From Eremophila alpestris peregrina (Eukaryota > Chordata > Aves > Passeriformes > Alaudidae): a stretch of 64,000 nt of DNA. Positions 62,041 to 64,000 of the stretch are shown here, one piece after another (the first letter of the stretch is position 1; each line of letters begins with the position of its first letter). The DNA lies in contig WMCF01000003.1 of assembly GCA_009792885.1 (NCBI GenBank), positions 16,702,297 to 16,766,296 of the forward strand, read 5' to 3'. The notes beneath the pieces are model-generated. The model searched no databases. It was given only the letters and a program-made list of their open reading frames with translations, and was not told where the DNA came from. The position numbers and the translations under genes are program-made.

Positions 62041-63300
62041 CTCCATGGGAATTCAGTTAGCTGATTCTATTTTCTGTGATTCAGTTTTCCCCTATTTAAA
62101 AAAAACTATCTTATTTTATCTCACATGTGCAAGAACTGTTTTGCACTGCAAATTTTGCATATTAAGTTTACAATTTATTTATTACAGTGCAGAATAGGAG
62201 TTGAAATATGGCCTTGTTTGTTAAATCCAGGTGATATTTTCAAGAAATGGTTTGTTTTGCAGGATTTCTTCTAATGTACTTCTTTCTTTCTCTATGATGT
62301 ATAAAACCCAGCATCTATATGGACTTCTTTCTAGATGTGCTGATTTCTATGAAACACATGGGGTTTTGTGTCTGTAAGAGGTTTCTTACAACAGTCCTGT
62401 TCCAAATGGTCTTTTCTTGCCAGCAATCAGGATGTTTGAGAACACTAAGGGGAATCTCTTAATTTACTGCTCAGATGCTTTCGTTGAATTGACAGATACA
62501 CAGAGATTAAATGCTGACAGTATTTATGGATTAAAATGTAAAGGTGGTTTTCTTTGAAATTTTCCAATTACAGTTCTGTATGAGAAACTCTAAAAAGATA
62601 AACTGGAAAAAATTATTTTTGTGATTTTCAGAGCCTATTTTTAATTGGTTATTCTACCTTGAAGTTCACTCATCCTTTCATGACATATGGGAGCCTTATC
62701 TCTTTGCAGTTTCTGGTTTTTGGGAGAGTGAGGAGCCTGATCAGATAAGAGTGAGAGAGAGAACTCTTACTGTGATTCAGTGCATTTTGTCAGCAGCTGC
62801 CTATCTAATCCAGTGTGCTTATGTTTCTTAGGGGAAAAGCAGAAGTGCTCTGTAATAAAGAATAACACATAAAAAGGAAAAAATCAGTGAGAGAAGAATG
62901 TACCCTCTCTTTTTAGCATATTTTTGGTAATATTTTTCAAAGGCTTAATAGGCTATCTTATCCATAAACAAGAAGTTGAAGACTGCTGATTTTCTCCTTG
63001 TGTGTGGCAGAGTGAGAGAATGGCTAGCACAAATGGTTTTCAATTTTTATCACTTTTGCTGCTGAGGAGTCCAGATTGCTGCAAGCATAGCTATTGTCAG
63101 AAAAACAGCTGTGAGAAAACAGCATCTTTGAACACGAGAGTTAAAATTTAGAGACCCTTTTTTTTTGAAGACATGCATTTGGATTTGGATTTCTGGTATG
63201 AGGCTGCAGGCTGGGTAGAGTTAGCCCTGATAATACAGCAAACTGCCCAGAGGAGGGAGGAGCTGACAGTACTCGTCAGATCGTAATTGGTGAGGTTCTT

Positions 63301-63336
63301 AGCTGGAGGCTGTCTTAATTAAGCTGGAGGCTTAAT
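63301..63336. repeat. Imperfect short tandem duplication
   Basis: AGCTGGAGGCT followed by GTC and TTAATT is repeated nearly exactly as AAGCTGGAGGCTTAATT. The second unit lacks the three-base insertion. It is probably a replication-slippage product. Confidence 0.7.
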
Positions 63337-63724
63337 TTTTTTAAAAAAACCCCAACATAAAATCTTTGTTTTCACTCTTCTTAGCTAAATGTAGTTGAAA
63401 TTTCTTTTTAAGACTAAGCTGGATTCACTTCTGGCTGATACATCACAAACATGCACTTAGAGAAAGGTTCAGAGGGCAAACTGTTTTCAGTCTGTAGTAT
63501 TGTAGGGTTGACTTCCTGCTTGCATCTGGAGTAGACTGGGCTGAGAGTGAGGAAAAAATTGTGTGTTTTTTTTTTATTTGTTTCTTAAGAGAGGACTGTA
63601 CAAATCAGATGTGGACTTTCACATACAGTTATATTAATTAAAGGGTTGCAAATGCAGCATGTTAACATAGTAGGAGGGTAAGAAAAGCTGTACTTTGACC
63701 ATGGCCAGTCTCATTTGTGTTTGC

Positions 63725-64000
63725 AGCAGGCAGCTCTCTGGAGAGGGATCTGGGGATCCTGGTGGATAAGCTGTTCATGTGCCAGCAGTGTCCTTGTGAC
63801 CAAGAAGGACAATGGCATCCTGGGGTGCATTAGGAAGAGCACTGCCAGCAGGTTGAGGGAAGTGATTCTGCCCCTCTGCTCAGCTTTGGGGAGGCCACAT
63901 CTGGAGTACTGTGTCCAGATCTGGGCTCCTCCATACCAGAGAGCCATGGAGCTCCTGGAGCAAGTCCAGCAAAGGGCTACAAAGTAAAGAGGGGACAGGA
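63725..64000 (+). mobile_element. CR1 LINE fragment, cut by the window end
   Basis: Recognisable CR1 words: GAGAGGGATCTGGGGATCCTGG at the DNA level, then in protein KKDNGILGCIRKS, ASRLREVILPL, SALGRPHLEYCVQIWAP and LLEQVQQRATK. A frame change lies near 63780 ahead of the KKDNG segment. The element begins within the same RT C-terminal region as the 9.56 kb copy, so it is 5'-truncated. Its 3' part lies beyond 64000. Similarity to the consensus is good, indicating moderate age. Confidence 0.92.

Larger units (their letters stand above)
54127..63724 (+). other. Probable first intron, runs toward the window end
   Basis: Downstream of the consensus donor the sequence reverts to AT-rich, CpG-poor DNA without a recognisable coding exon. 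Poly-T and TTTG runs lie at about 54447-54475. Short open frames (the longest about 100 codons) lack similarity. Direct short repeats at 63301-63336 (AGCTGGAGGCT...TTAATT twice) and AT-rich blocks at 57490-57560 and 61820-62040 are the only local structure. Confidence 0.45.

Noticed and set aside
1..64000. Search for a bacterial-type or multi-gene novel system, tRNA, rRNA, CRISPR or viral insertion
   Set aside because: No tandem coding genes, spaced repeats or RNA gene signatures were found, and nothing viral was recognised. The content is ordinary avian non-coding DNA with one probable promoter.

Overview
The window is eukaryotic nuclear DNA, almost certainly from a bird. The main evidence is three or four fragments of CR1, the dominant LINE retrotransposon of birds and other sauropsids. 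One copy (about 9.56-10.22 kb) keeps the typical CR1 3' untranslated end and a degenerate tail of the ATTCTGTG type. Interspersed repeats are otherwise sparse, CpG is scarce outside two GC-rich islands, and no operons or dense coding are seen. The species cannot be fixed from the sequence, and a turtle or crocodilian is a less likely alternative.

Layout. 1-9.5 kb: unique non-coding DNA with one CR1 3' scrap on the minus strand (about 2.08-2.23 kb). 9.56-10.22 kb: a 5'-truncated, fairly young CR1 on the plus strand. 10.23-10.68 kb: a small CpG-rich island touching the CR1 end, with strong hairpins and a good CTCF-like motif. 10.7-52.6 kb: a long gene-poor stretch with microsatellites, an old decayed CR1 reverse-transcriptase fragment (44.1-44.85 kb), several AT-rich blocks that look like conserved non-coding elements, and a few splice-bounded candidate exons that I cannot assign to any gene. 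52.65-53.72 kb: a strong CpG island containing an eight-unit GGGGCC/GGGGCT tract. It is probably the promoter of a plus-strand gene. 53.1-54.13 kb: two likely 5' untranslated exons, one ending at 53188 and one at 53970-54126 with a perfect consensus donor and an internal TATA box. 54.13-64 kb: probably the first intron of that gene, with another conserved-element candidate near 61.9 kb and a CR1 copy cut by the window end.

How it fits together. The most economical reading is a gene-poor, enhancer-rich flank upstream of one plus-strand gene, whose promoter and non-coding leader exons lie at 53-54 kb and whose coding exons lie beyond the right edge. I could not name the gene. No complete protein-coding gene, tRNA, rRNA or CRISPR array was recognised. 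I found no convincing new multi-gene system. The points most worth a second look are the promoter architecture at 52.8-54.1 kb, the orphan GC island at 10.2-10.7 kb, the near-perfect hairpin at 49.50 kb and the unassigned candidate exons.
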